From Endocalyx cinctus (taxonomy: Eukaryota > Ascomycota > Sordariomycetes > Amphisphaeriales > Apiosporaceae): DNA of 64,000 nucleotides. The stretch lies in the NCBI GenBank assembly GCA_001600455.1, contig BCKC01000003.1:4386754-4450753 (forward strand). Direction: 5' to 3'. The translations under genes and the position numbers were made by a program. The notes under the pieces were generated by a model, which was not told the DNA's origin, searched no databases, and saw only the letters and a program-made list of their open reading frames with translations. Shown here one piece after another: positions 47,101 to 58,018 of this stretch; position 1 is the first letter of the stretch, and every line of letters starts with the position of its first letter.

Positions 47101-47411
47101 GGAACGCCGAGTTGCTTCAGAGTTTGTACAACACTTTCCGACGTTCCTAAGGGATCCGGTTCGTCTTTTTGAACCAGGTTGCTCACTCCATTGGCAGACG
47201 TCTCGGATCCTACAACCACACTAGATCTACTACTGACGGCGCGCTCTAAAGCTTGATATCTTGATTTACGTCGATTGATTTTCTGTTTCTTCTTTTGCTC
47301 TTGTTCGCTATCGGAATCGTCGCTTTTATCCTTTTCGGCTGGCCAAGTAGTGGGGAAGGGTGTAGATATACCGTAGAATTCTAGGACATTTCTATCGAAA
47401 TCGGCCGCCAT
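44117..47411 (-). CDS. SEC5: Exocyst complex component Sec5
   Basis: Three exons (47411-47078, 46995-44894, 44833-44117) give 1050 residues. Sec5 is a subunit of the eight-protein exocyst, which tethers secretory vesicles to the plasma membrane at growth sites such as hyphal tips. The N-terminus (MAADFDRNVLEFYGIST) and the junction DDPRLRNRFLLSSTNFSPAL are typical of fungal Sec5. The segment FSPALFLSQMHANADTESLL continues as NGLDVLSRSIDQKSASLKVL and ESNFERFVRAKATIDNVYKE, the conserved coiled-coil region. The middle and C-terminal parts are helical rod repeats (LNNISKADTS, YVTTLYKALSGMVENAERSV, EVVPNLNSQFENAFSVKL). The end FACFKRPRRTQQ plus a short tail looks like a normal terminus, yet the frame continues open beyond the TAG (see the separate entry). 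The first exon has a Lys-rich stretch (EQEQKKKQKINRRKSR). Confidence 0.92.
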
Positions 47412-48241
47412 TTCCCTGTATCCTCTTGATCTAGAGCTAGAGATTTTCCAAAGCGATCGTTGTATTCGTATATCGTAGAAGTAATAGTTAAGTACAAGTG
47501 TATTGATTATCCTTTGAGGGGATTGAATATTGTAGGATTGATCGTAAACATAAGATACAAATAGGTAATGCGAATATACCTATCGTATTAATTAAGGTAT
47601 TAGGTATCAGGACAGCTATCTGACAGCTGCCCGAGTACTTAGTAGTTGTCAATGCGTGCTGCTGTACATAATAATTAGAAGCTGCAGGAACGGAATACCA
47701 ATCAGTATTCTACAAGAGCATGTACTTAGCATCTAATCCCTGTCTTTTGAGGCTCGTTAACTTTGATGAATAAGTCGGAGATGCGCTAATCTTATCGGTA
47801 ACTTATCTTAGCGTCGTATTTACACAGTACTGAACTAACATGACCTTCTTCTTGGAATGTGGGAATGCAGTTTGTCATTCTGTGCAGCTTATCCACTTAT
47901 TATGCAATATATTATGCAATATTGCACTTAAAACCTCGGTTGTTTGGCCACTAATAGCACTCTCTTACAGTTATCAAATGTAAAATACAGGACACCAGCC
48001 AAACTAGCATGAACTTATGTATTTACCAGGATATCGTACATGTAAAAACTTAATCCCCCATCTGTCCGATACCACCCGAATACTACGGCAAGATCGTTAC
48101 TAGCAAAATTCCCGGCGACAGGCTTTCTTTTTTTTTTTTTTTTTCTTTCGCGCCAATTTCATTCTTCTTTCAACAGTAAATAATATTTATTTGCTTGTTA
48201 TTATTTTTTTCCCTTTATAAATATCCATTAGCTTTCCAATC
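47412..48241. other. Divergent promoter region of SEC5 and IDH2
   Basis: AT-rich 0.8-kb spacer with a 17-T run (48128-48144) and pyrimidine-rich sequence just before the IDH2 start; no gene seen. Confidence 0.55.
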
Positions 48242-49777
48242 ATGTTGAGTCTTCGAGTGGCTGCTGCGCCTATCAGGCGTCAATGTTTTGCAGCTGTACC
48301 TCGGGCTACGTTCACTCTTTCTTTCCAGGTGGGTTTCATAAGCTTTCCGCGTGAAAGAAGCCTTGTTGGCGCTTGTCGCAATTGGTTGCTAACATTTGAG
48401 TGAAAATTAGAACCAGAGATACTACTCAGACAACAGAGTCGCTAAGTTCACAGGAGTGAAGAACTCAGATGTACGTTTCCATCTTATCTTCGTATAATTC
48501 ACCCGTGCAACCACCATTACTTCCTTCTTCAACTACCAGATCCGAAAATCACTCAAGCCCGATCCCCCTCCTTGTTATAATACTCGACTACTTTATACGA
48601 ACATATATAATACTTCCTTATAATACCTAACTAACAATTTCAAATAGGGCCTTTACCCCGTCAGCATTATTGAGGGTGACGGTATTGGTCCCGAGATTTC
48701 AAAAGCTGTAAAGGACATCTTCGCCGCTGCCAATGTTTGTTTACACCCCCTCACCACCTAAACTTCCTTTTGGCCCAGCATATCTAATCCAACCCCTATA
48801 GACACCGGTCACATGGGAGCCTGTTGATGTTACACCCACGGTGGGTAAGGATGGAAAGACCACCATCCCCTCGGAGACCATCGAGAGCATTCAGCGAAAT
48901 AAAGTTGCCCTCAAGGGTCCCCTCGCCGTAGGTTCCACCTTCATCTGGTCAAACCAGGAACGCTATCTTCTAACTTTGATATAAGACCCCCGTTGGTAAG
49001 GGACACGTTTCTCTCAACTTGACTCTCCGAAGAACTTTCAACTTGTTCGCCAACTTGCGACCTTGCCGATCCATCGCCGGATACAAGACCCCCTACGATA
49101 ACGTCGACACCGTCCTGATCCGAGAGAACACGGAGGGTGAATACTCTGGTATCGAGCACGTCGTTGTTAACGGTGTTGTGCAGAGCATTAAGCTCATTAC
49201 CAAGGAGGCTAGCGAGCGCGTTCTCCGATTCGCCTTCCAGCATGCCGAGGAGATCGGTCGCAAGAAGGTTCGTGTCGTGCACAAGGCCACCATCATGAAG
49301 ATGTCGGATGGTCTCTTCCTTAAGACGGCTGGAGATGTCGCGAAGGACTTCCCTAACATCGAATTTGATGCCGAATTATTAGACAACACTTGCTTGAAGA
49401 TGGTTACGGATCCCCTCCCCTACAACGACAAGGTTCTCGTCATGCCTAACCTTTACGGTGACATTCTCTCGGATATGTGCGCTGGTTTGATTGGTGGTCT
49501 GGGTCTTACGCCCTCTGGTAACATTGGTGACGAGTGCTCCATCTTTGAGGCTGTTCACGGTTCCGCCCCGGATATTGCTGGCCAGGGATTGGCTAACCCC
49601 ACCGCTCTTCTTCTCAGCTCCATGATGATGTTGCGACATATGGGCCTGACGGACTACGCCGAGAGAATTGAGAAGGCTACGTTTGATACCCTCGCCGAAG
49701 GACAGTCTTTGACCGGTGACTTGGGTGGAAGCTCTAAGACGCACGAGTACGCAGCTGCCATCATCAACAAGTTGTGA
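48242..49777 (+). CDS. IDH2: NAD-dependent isocitrate dehydrogenase, catalytic subunit, mitochondrial
   Basis: Five exons (48242-48328, 48411-48470, 48648-48734, 48802-48927, 48986-49777) give 383 residues. It oxidises isocitrate to 2-oxoglutarate with NAD in the TCA cycle, as a heteromer with the regulatory subunit. The presequence [19 protein letters not shown] is Arg-rich. The core starts [18 protein letters not shown], and [19 protein letters not shown] crosses the last junction. Active-site elements include [46 protein letters not shown] and [16 protein letters not shown]. The last motif and the ALKGPLATP loop match the catalytic Idh2/IDH3A type rather than regulatory Idh1. The introns cluster in the 5' third, as in other fungal mitochondrial genes. 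Confidence 0.95.
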
Positions 49778-50713
49778 GACACCTTCGTTTTGTCCCCTTT
49801 TTATTATACCTCTTATACCCTCTACAATGCATCATTGAGAGGTAGTCAGTTACCCAGTAGACTGTACAACAATGGAACGAATTTGCATGAGGTCTAGGTT
49901 TTGTCCTGGAAGAGATGATGTGGGTTGAATGAGATAAAGACTTCGCAGGTCCACGTATTTGGAGATATCAGGAATAGAGGACTTTCTTCATGAGAGAAAC
50001 GGCCGGGATATACCTAGTTAGAATAGGAGCAAAGCAGTCATTCAATTCATTCTCTTGGGCATTCGCCTGAAAAAAAAAAAAAAAAAAAAACTCCACTTAA
50101 ATTCAAAAATCAGTCAAAATACCTTCAATGTATATTGAAATTCCGTCCGAGTAGCACAATGACATAACATGCATGATGGATCTTTCTTAGTATACATTTG
50201 AGCCGCATTTTATCACATGCAACTCATGTCATTTCTAGTGTGCATACATACGTAGGTATGCCACGTAGTGGGGGTGGATGTGGCTCAGATGAGTGGCTAC
50301 ACGGCTCCATTAGACTTGCTTACCCCTGCAGATTTTCCTGTACAATTAAACCCTCCTTCGTCGATGTGACTCTTAAGCCTGCAAGAAAAGATCGACAACC
50401 AATTGCTTTTGATCTCGCTTCGTTCCCCATTCGGTTTCTCTAGAAAACGCTCACACTGGCGCAGCGTGGCCTTGCAGCAGTCACGCGCGACCCAAACATT
50501 CAGCGTTTCACCCAATACTTACTACCAACCTATATATTGCGCCCAAGACCTGATTCGATCTGCGGTGCTTTTACGAGAGCGACGACATCAGCAGCACAGC
50601 AGCGACATCAAGGCTACTACTGCAAACATTTGAGCACTCATAATTACCGTCGTAGTTCAGCACGACAAGATACAAGCGACATAAACGTAGACCAGACAGA
50701 TCGATTCGCCAAG
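49778..50713. other. Spacer between IDH2 and GUK1
   Basis: This has a 21-A run (50070-50090). The last 270 nt (50444-50713) form an open extension in frame with GUK1 but without an ATG (see findings). No separate gene is seen. Confidence 0.5.
50070..50090. repeat. Poly-A tract (21 nt)
   Basis: Uninterrupted A run in the IDH2-GUK1 spacer. Confidence 0.9.
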
Positions 50714-51530
50714 ATGACCTCTTCTACCCCGCCATCCGATCGTCGACCGATCGTTATCGCCGGCCCCAGCGGCGTCGGCAAGGGAACGTTATTCAAGATG
50801 CTACGGGAGAGGCATCCAGACGTATTCACTTTCTCGGTCTCGCATACGACCCGAAACCCTCGGCCGGGCGAGCAGGACGGCGTCGATTACCACTATGTGA
50901 CGAAGGAGCAGTTCAGGGAACTCATCGGAAAAGATGGGTTTGTGGAGCAGTGCGTTTACCCATTTTCTTCTTTTCCCCGCTCCCTACATACCTAGATTTA
51001 CGCGCATAAGAGGAAAGGCGATAAAATAAGAGATGGGATGGAATGGCAAGGGGAAACCCTAGACACACGGTTGAAAAAAAAAAAAAAAAACAGACATGAC
51101 TCGCAGTCGGTGCGAAATTTTTCTTCCCCTTTCTTGTTTTCTAACACACGGATTCAAAAAACACAGCGCGCAATTCGGCGACAACCTATACGGCACGAGC
51201 AAGAAGACGATCGAGGACCAGACGGCGAAAGGACAGGTAGTGGTGCTGGACATCGAGATGGAAGGCGTGAAGCAGGTGAAGAAGTCGGATATACGCGCGC
51301 GCTACGTCTTCATCGCGCCCCCTTCGGACGAGGAGCTCGAGAAGCGGCTGCGCGGCCGCGGCACCGAGACCGAGGACAGCGTTCGCAAGCGACTGGACCA
51401 GGCCAAGAAGGAGCTCGAGTTCGGTCGCACTCCCGGAAACTTTGACAAGACCGTCGTCAACGACGACTTGGAGAAGGCTTACGCCGAGTTGGATAAGTGG
51501 GTTTACGAAGATGCCCCCGCAAGCTCGTAG
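50714..51530 (+). CDS. GUK1: Guanylate kinase
   Basis: Two exons (50714-50949, 51167-51530) give 199 residues. It phosphorylates GMP to GDP with ATP, an essential step of guanine nucleotide supply and of GDP-mannose formation. The P-loop is GPSGVGKGT (17-25). GMP-binding elements follow: SHTTRNPRPGEQDGVDYHYV, then FVEHAQFGDNLYGTSK across the splice junction. GQVVVLDIEMEGVKQVK and the lid with RLRGRGTETEDSVRKRL are typical. Length equals the yeast enzyme family (about 190-200 residues). The 217-nt intron has a donor GTGCGT, a 17-A run and a CTAAC branch point. The chosen ATG (AAGATGACC) gives a standard cytosolic N-terminus; the frame stays open 90 codons upstream. Confidence 0.93.
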
Positions 51531-53190
51531 CAGCGGATAGAGGCGCAGTAAGGTCGACTATATGTTTTGGGGGTTCTAAAAAAAGAAGAGAGAGAAGAGA
51601 AAAGAAAAGAAAAGTATCTCGATATCTCCTATCTTCATCGAAAATCTTGGGTTACCGGAGTAAATCATTTAAGATCCGATACAGCGATGCATACATATAT
51701 TTCGTACATATAGAACACTAGAGCAGATTTCCACGCGAAACCTAAGGGATCTCGCCTGATAAAGCATATAAAAAACATTAGAACCCTCATATCAACTTTA
51801 CGTGGGCTCAAGATTACCTACTATTGCATCTACGGTTCGAGTTCGACCTTGGTAAAATTTGCGTCTTCTTCAACGAAGCAGTCATCGTACGCAGTCACCG
51901 AGAGAGCGCCGAGAATTAATGGAGAATGACCATAGGCACAGAAGCAGGATAATATGACGTTATGGTTTCCCTTGGATCGGTTTTAAAGATGATATACTAC
52001 CTTAATCAGAATCCGCTAAGTGGTATCTCTGTTGTGCTTGTACCCCTTTCTTTATTTACATGCCAACCAGAAGGTCGGTGATTTGGGTTAAACCAGCTTC
52101 CAGACAGATATCGGCGGTCTGGAAGGCCCAGCTCGCCCTTCATGCCAGATTCGAATTTGGACAATTTATGTGATGGCCGAGAAAGAGAATACGAATACTG
52201 ATTGAATGAGGTTAGTTCATGGTATTCGCTGTAGGAAAATAAGGCCAAGGAGACCTGTCTCTCCTTTCTTTGCCTTGAAGTCATCCCAATATAACAAGAA
52301 TATTGTTAGACAGGAGGAACATGACGATTATCGTTGTCTCTTTTATATGATTACTACATCACAGCACGTCACTTCCGCCTCAATGTTGTATGTGTTTCAA
52401 AATATATAGTAGAACTTCGAGCATGCGATGTTGCTCGCGACTTAGCTGCCTTTTGTTATATTATTGTGCATATTCGAACTTTCGAGATTTATGCTAGCAA
52501 GTGCACTTCTAATTACATCTGAGCTAGCATAAGAAGGTAAATGGATAACAGCGATGATATATCCATTGAGAATATGTGCTTTTGGGAGTACTGAATTTCG
52601 AGTCGTCTCTATTATATCTGCACTACTCGGTAGTCAATACTTCCGTGTCTTTCAACAAAACTTTCTTGTCGCCTCCCCTTGATAATTTCATAACCTTGTT
52701 TCTTATTTATGAATTTCTATTTCTTCAAGAAAGCTCTCACGTTTTGTGTGCCCTAATCTAAAATGGTAGGTAAGCCTCTCTCACCAGAAAAACTCCACGC
52801 CATAGGTAGCTACTCCTAGTTAAGTATCTGGTAGACGGCCAAAACCTTTTCATATAAGATAAGATCAAAACAAAGTAGAGTCGAATTATGCGTAATCCAG
52901 TATAAGCTATTGCCTAAATATGCATAGCAGCTCTAAAAACCGTCTCCGTAAAGCGAGGACAGTAACTCCTGTAAATGAATCTCTTACTATGTCCTATAAC
53001 ATTATCAGTTTCTCAACCATTTCACTCTAAGAATTTCATCACGAAGTATTGCAATCACAACTCACATTATATACTATCCAACGCTCTCTCAGAGCCAGCC
53101 GTAACTCCTTGGAGGTGACGACTTTCCGCAGATCACTCTCTACGAAACAAACGAAAATTCATATTCGAAACCACCTCACAACTACTCAAA
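51531..53190. other. Intergenic region
   Basis: This 1.7-kb AT-rich spacer contains one ATG-started frame of 92 codons on the minus strand (52284-52006) with balanced composition, treated as a candidate in the findings. Nothing else is recognised. Confidence 0.5.
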
Positions 53191-53921
53191 ATGCCTCTGC
53201 TTTCTCGGATGAATCAGGGTACTGGACCGGTGCCTCCTACGGCACAGACATTTCACAGGCCACAGAACGTCCCGAGTATGCTAGGGGTTTCCGTCGAGAT
53301 GCCAGCATTTATTCCCGCAAACCGACGAGTTCGCTCTATCAAGAACCTCGACAAGCTACTCGACAAGCGTGGGTTGAAGTTTTACATCACTGTCGGTGGT
53401 CAAAAGTGGGAAGCCGAGATTCACAAGGACAGAGCTGCATAGTACGGATATTTCTTTTCCATTCTTCTTTTTACACCTGTCTCTCCTTCTCCCCCATTCG
53501 TCTATTTTGATACATACATGGTTAAAATATACGGAAAACTTTTGGAAATAACTGACGTTTCATCCGCAGCGAACGCCAAAAGAAACAGGCACGTCTCGCC
53601 GCGGCCATCGCCAAGGCAAACGCCGAAGATGCCGCGGAAGAGGCCGAGAAAATGAAGGAGGCCAAGAGAGAAGCAGGTCTCGAAGCCGGCGAGATGGCGG
53701 TCGCTGATGATTCCGCGTCCGCTATCATTCCTCCTCCTACCTCGATACCGGCGGGAGAGCTATTATCGTCGACAATAACGACGACGACGACACCACGCCC
53801 TCGCTCGACATCGAGCAACTCAAGTCAAACTACGAATACCGTAGTCTCGACCTGGTCCATGTTAGATATAGACGGCCTAACTCCTGCTTCCTCCTCTCCT
53901 AGCGTACGCTCGACAAAGTGA
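53191..53921 (+). CDS. Uncharacterised small fungal protein with charged helix
   Basis: Two exons (53191-53441, 53570-53921) give 200 residues; splicing at GTACGG...CCGCAG replaces a premature TAG and joins HKDRAA to YERQKKQARLAAA in frame. Residues 30-75 (LGVSVEMPAFIPANRRVRSI, then KNLDKLLDKRGLKFYITVGG) look conserved and folded. Next comes an Ala/Glu/Lys-rich helix (AIAKANAEDAAEEAEKMKEA) of coiled-coil character, then a Ser/Thr-rich tail ending in SVRSTK. No signal peptide, membrane span or known catalytic motif is visible, and I do not recognise the family. The start is the first ATG of the frame, preceded by a purine-poor leader (CTACTCAAAATG). Confidence 0.65.
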
Positions 53922-54076
53922 GGGGAGGTTTTTCGCTCTTCTGATTTGTTGGATAACATTGGAAAAAAAAAAAAAAATTCATAGAAGCGGGAACCAGTGA
54001 AGAAAAGGAGGACGGGTCCACCCGCTATACTACTGCATGTTTACTTTCATCATTATACATATATAGCTTGAAAGAC

Positions 54077-54107
<31 letters not shown>

Positions 54108-56403
54108 GAAAATAACATGCGAAGCTGGGATCTAACATTAAGTGGAGATTCAAAGTCGAGGCCGGATCGAGAAAGAAGGGAAAAGGAAACTTAGAACATG
54201 ATTTCTCTTACCTCGACATGACATGTGTCACTTACAGCAACACTGGTGTCTTTGCCGGTAGCCGCCTAGGGGCCCCTTCTTTGGATCCATTCTTGCTGCC
54301 TAAACCGTCTATAGTGTACGGTTAGAAACTATAGTATAATGGCAAATAGAAGAAACAGCGTCACAATACTTTTTTTTAATCTATATGGGCTAAATGATGG
54401 TGGTTCTTAGTTCTAACTGTCGCCTATTTTCTGCCACGGAGATTGAAGATCACCGTCTTGATATATATGTTCTAAGCTGATTGATTAATTCTTGAACACC
54501 ACGCGTAATACATTCCTTCGCCCTACAAGTCGCTGACAGCATGAAAACAAGAACGCAGGTTCGAGACCTTTAACTGGGGTTGAGTTACTTGGTTGGTTGT
54601 CTCTTTCGACTTGCTTTACTCCCAACAACTTATTTATCTCCAGAATAACAATAGGTTGTAACGAACTAGCTAGAGTTCCCCCTTTTTCTCCTGCAGGTCT
54701 TAGCTTTGATGCGTTGTCAATCGACCTTTTTTTTCAGGGACCAAAATGGGGCTTACAAGCTTTGTTGATAGGCTCTTTACTGGATAGCTGAGAGCGCTTG
54801 ATAAAAGTTCACACGACAAAATAGCATGATATATGTATAGGTTAGGGTTCTTGAATTTGTTCTCTCGCGGTCAGTCACTTCGTGCCTTTAAGCTAGAGAT
54901 TTGGTTTGCTGGGTAAAAAGACTTAATGAAGCTTACCAATAGTACTAATTTTATCACATGGATAGAATATGGATTTCACGTCATTACTTTTAGCAAAGTA
55001 CTTTACCTACCATAGTATCTACCTAAGTAAACCCCGGCTCTTTATTAACGAATAATCACTCTAATACCGTAATTCTACAGAAAATATTATTCAGTTGAAG
55101 AGTAGATGGTGAGATTATTCACCAAGTACGTACTCGGGTATTCAGTTTATGTAGCGTATAAAAATAATGTTGGAGCTGAGAAGTAGCATAGTGTAGCTAT
55201 GAAATGGAGGGGCACAGGAACAGGACCCTGCGATAGGAGCAGATATAGGAGGGGTACGTTGTATTTTATATCCATGGATATCGCCTTTACTCCACATTTA
55301 CAGGCGATCCGAAGACTATCCCAGCTATCACAAGTGGTATACGTCAGATGGTGAGGCTTAAACGCCCTCCTAAGAAGTACTCACGTGTGATATAGTTTTG
55401 AAGATGAGACACCGTCCATCGGCAGAATAAGTGAATGTATTTAAAAGGTATCGAACAGGTAATACTTTTGTTCCTCAGTATTAATACATCCATCCAACTT
55501 ACCACCTAGAATACAGTAAGTAAGTAAGATAAGGTTCCTGATAAACCTAAACCTGTAGGCTGCAGGATTTGTGAGAAGTTGTTATTATTATATCAGGTAT
55601 TGGTCCCTTTCAGACGGCCATTAAAGATATCCTAAACTCCTCCTCCGACACTTCCACACTCGCACACTCAACCTTATCTCTTTTCTTATCTATCTTTTCT
55701 TTTTCCTTTTTCTCTCTTCCCATTCTTTTCCCTTCGATATTTTTTGCAACTACAAAAAAAGTCGAAAAAAGAAAGAAAAAAAAAGGTCATCAATTACTCT
55801 TTACTCGTTTTAATTCGTTCGCCCTTTTCGTTCGTGTTGATTCATTAATTTGTGGAACACTATGCCTGTTCCCGTGGTCGCCAAGGGTAAGTCAACTAAT
55901 TCTATCCTATTTCAGTACCAACTTATCCAGTCATTTCGAGTACATGATATTGTTATTATGTTATATTCTTTTTTTTTTTTTTTTTTTTTTTTTTTTATTC
56001 ATGTGTTGTCATATATTCTCTCCCAAGTTATTCAGTTTATTTCCATTTTTTTACCCCACTGCCAAATCCTATCCGAAAGTGATCATCATCAAACGCCTAC
56101 GAATCAAAAAGTGACTGCCTGATCTACATGGTCCTTGTATTGGACACTACTAGAACTACCTTAGCTACGCCACGCCACCTCCCCCCCCTTCAGCATTGAC
56201 GGTGGCGAACGAACAAACCATTACAGGGTACTTTGCAAGTGCTTTAGTCCTCCTGTGTATGCTACGTTCAAATTTCCATATCTTAGAGAAATCCTTATTT
56301 TCCCTACAATCTGATCTATTCTTTCCTACCAAAAATACTCTTATTGTCCCTACTTTTCCCACATTAAATTTGTTTTGCATTTCATTCTTCAACCCTAAAA
56401 AGT
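53922..56403. other. Intergenic region, AT-rich
   Basis: This 2.5-kb spacer contains poly-A (54078-54097) and a 28-T run (55969-55996). A pyrimidine-rich stretch at 55660-55740 is probably near the start of transcription of the gene at 56404. An ATG at 55862 opens a short frame (MPVPVVAKG) ending at a good donor (GTAAGT), perhaps a leader exon; I found no acceptor that joins it in frame to 56404. Confidence 0.5.
55969..55996. repeat. Poly-T tract (28 nt)
   Basis: Uninterrupted T run, possibly inside a leader intron of the gene at 56404. Confidence 0.9.
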
Positions 56404-57600
56404 ATGCCTCCGATTAACGGGCCTGCTATGACAGTCGGCGTAATCGCCGTCTCGGTTGCCGTCGCCGCCGCCATAGCGATTTACGAGTCGCCTGAGCTAC
56501 AGCGCATGGCCACCGACCTTCGACGACGAGTTGCCATCGCCTTGCACGCTTTCGGTGATAGCATCAGTCCTCAGGAACGAGAGAATCTCTTCAACAGACC
56601 CGAGGATGCCGAGGGTTTCTTGCGATCTCGTGGCATGTCCTTAAGAGATGATACAGGTACCGAGGTAGGCGTTGATGCCGACGAGGAGACGCGACGCCGA
56701 CAACGTGAAGAGCTGCTGTACTGGAATTCTATGCGCGCGGAGAAGAATAAGGAACGCCGGGAATACTCGGAAAAGGGTGAATATTCTCGTCCCCGGTCTT
56801 CAACTCGAGGTTCTAGCTTTGACGATTTTATGCGACAAGATGATGCTGCCGAGAAGGGTACTTTCGTTTTTCAGACTGGTTCAGAGGTTAAAAATGCGCT
56901 CGGTGGTAGCATGTTTCGACGACGAGGAGACGGTGCCCGCGGACTTCAGCAATCCTCTATTTACACAAATCCTTTCGCCGACGAACACGGAATTGACGAG
57001 CATATCGAATTTGAGAACAGCTTAATGGACCCCGAAAAGGACGAGATCACGTCGGATATCTACAGTGCTACTGATGTTGACAGAGAGGAACAATCACTCG
57101 CCACTACATTGACGGCACCTCCGGTCCCTTCTCACCCCCAGCTTATCCCCGTTGACAGCGTACCAGAATTACCCGAGCGACCTCAGGAACAATCTCGTGA
57201 GCAACCGGAATCGGAACCGTCGGAAATAGCATATGATGCCGAGGAGTACATGACTGCTGGACAAGATGACCGACATGATGCGTTCAGCTCGATTCAAGCC
57301 TGGGCCAACCAAACTACTACCACCGGTTTCTACTCCCCACTTCCAGTTTCTCCTGTAGCCCCACTCTCCGAGCCCGAGCTCATCAGCGACCGAAGTGACG
57401 GGGCTCTGACTCCGACCGACACGGCTTCCCTAGCAGGTTCTGGTGAAGATGTCGCCGAAGAGGCTGTTTCCGTCCAATCAGGAAGCAATGGCAGATATTA
57501 CGACGTTATGAGCGATGACGACGGCATGATGACCCCAGCAAGCTGGACTGAAGTTGGCAGCGTTGTCAGCGAGAGCGAACATGGCGCTGTTCACGCTTAA
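56404..57600 (+). CDS. Uncharacterised fungal protein with N-terminal membrane anchor
   Basis: One exon gives 398 residues. Residues 9-28 (MTVGVIAVSVAVAAAIAIYE) form one hydrophobic span that would anchor the protein. A conserved-looking amphipathic block follows (LQRMATDLRRRVAIALHAFG, then NRPEDAEGFLRSRG). The rest is mostly disordered and acidic, with motifs GSSFDDFMRQDD, SSIYTNPFADEHGIDEH and a tail MMTPASWTEVGSVVSESEHG. I remember similar sequences as conserved hypothetical proteins in Sordariomycetes; no function is known to me. The span near the start without cleavable features suggests a tail facing the cytosol. The start was chosen because it directly precedes the anchor; an upstream leader exon is possible. 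Confidence 0.75.
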   Translation: MPPINGPAMTVGVIAVSVAVAAAIAIYESPELQRMATDLRRRVAIALHAFGDSISPQERENLFNRPEDAEGFLRSRGMSLRDDTGTEVGVDADEETRRRQREELLYWNSMRAEKNKERREYSEKGEYSRPRSSTRGSSFDDFMRQDDAAEKGTFVFQTGSEVKNALGGSMFRRRGDGARGLQQSSIYTNPFADEHGIDEHIEFENSLMDPEKDEITSDIYSATDVDREEQSLATTLTAPPVPSHPQLIPVDSVPELPERPQEQSREQPESEPSEIAYDAEEYMTAGQDDRHDAFSSIQAWANQTTTTGFYSPLPVSPVAPLSEPELISDRSDGALTPTDTASLAGSGEDVAEEAVSVQSGSNGRYYDVMSDDDGMMTPASWTEVGSVVSESEHGAVHA

Positions 57601-58018
57601 GAAGTCGTTAAGATACCTTTTCTTCTTCTCTAGACTTGTTATCTGATTTTCATATCTTGCACAATGGCATGGCGTTTATAGGTTCGGGGAAGAGAAATAA
57701 CCAAGGATTGCGATATAAGGGTTTGGGGAATCGTTCTTCTCATGCAGGTTTCATACGTGTACTGTTTATCTGGCATTCTATTTCGATCTCCTTTTTTTCT
57801 CTCCAATTGTTTCTTGTCCATAGATTAAACAGAGACCTAAAGCTAGGACAATGCCAAATATCTATTCAAAGTGGAAATATCAATATTAAAATATGCAGAA
57901 CAGTGATGTATGACGAATATATAGTAAACGTTACTCTTTATATGCTGTACGGCAAACATAAATTCTAGGGGAATAATTCGGTATAAGCTAGAGTAGGTAA
58001 TCCTTTGGATATCATATC
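57601..58018. other. Convergent 3' spacer
   Basis: About 0.4 kb between convergent genes; AT-rich, nothing recognised. Confidence 0.55.

Noticed and set aside
48941..49282. Open frame of 113 codons on the minus strand opposite IDH2
   Set aside because: Antisense shadow of the well-supported IDH2 exon 5; no independent coding signal.
51830..51860. tRNA-like GGTTCGA word (also near 54558 and 11572)
   Set aside because: No matching acceptor, D or anticodon arms could be built around any of these words.
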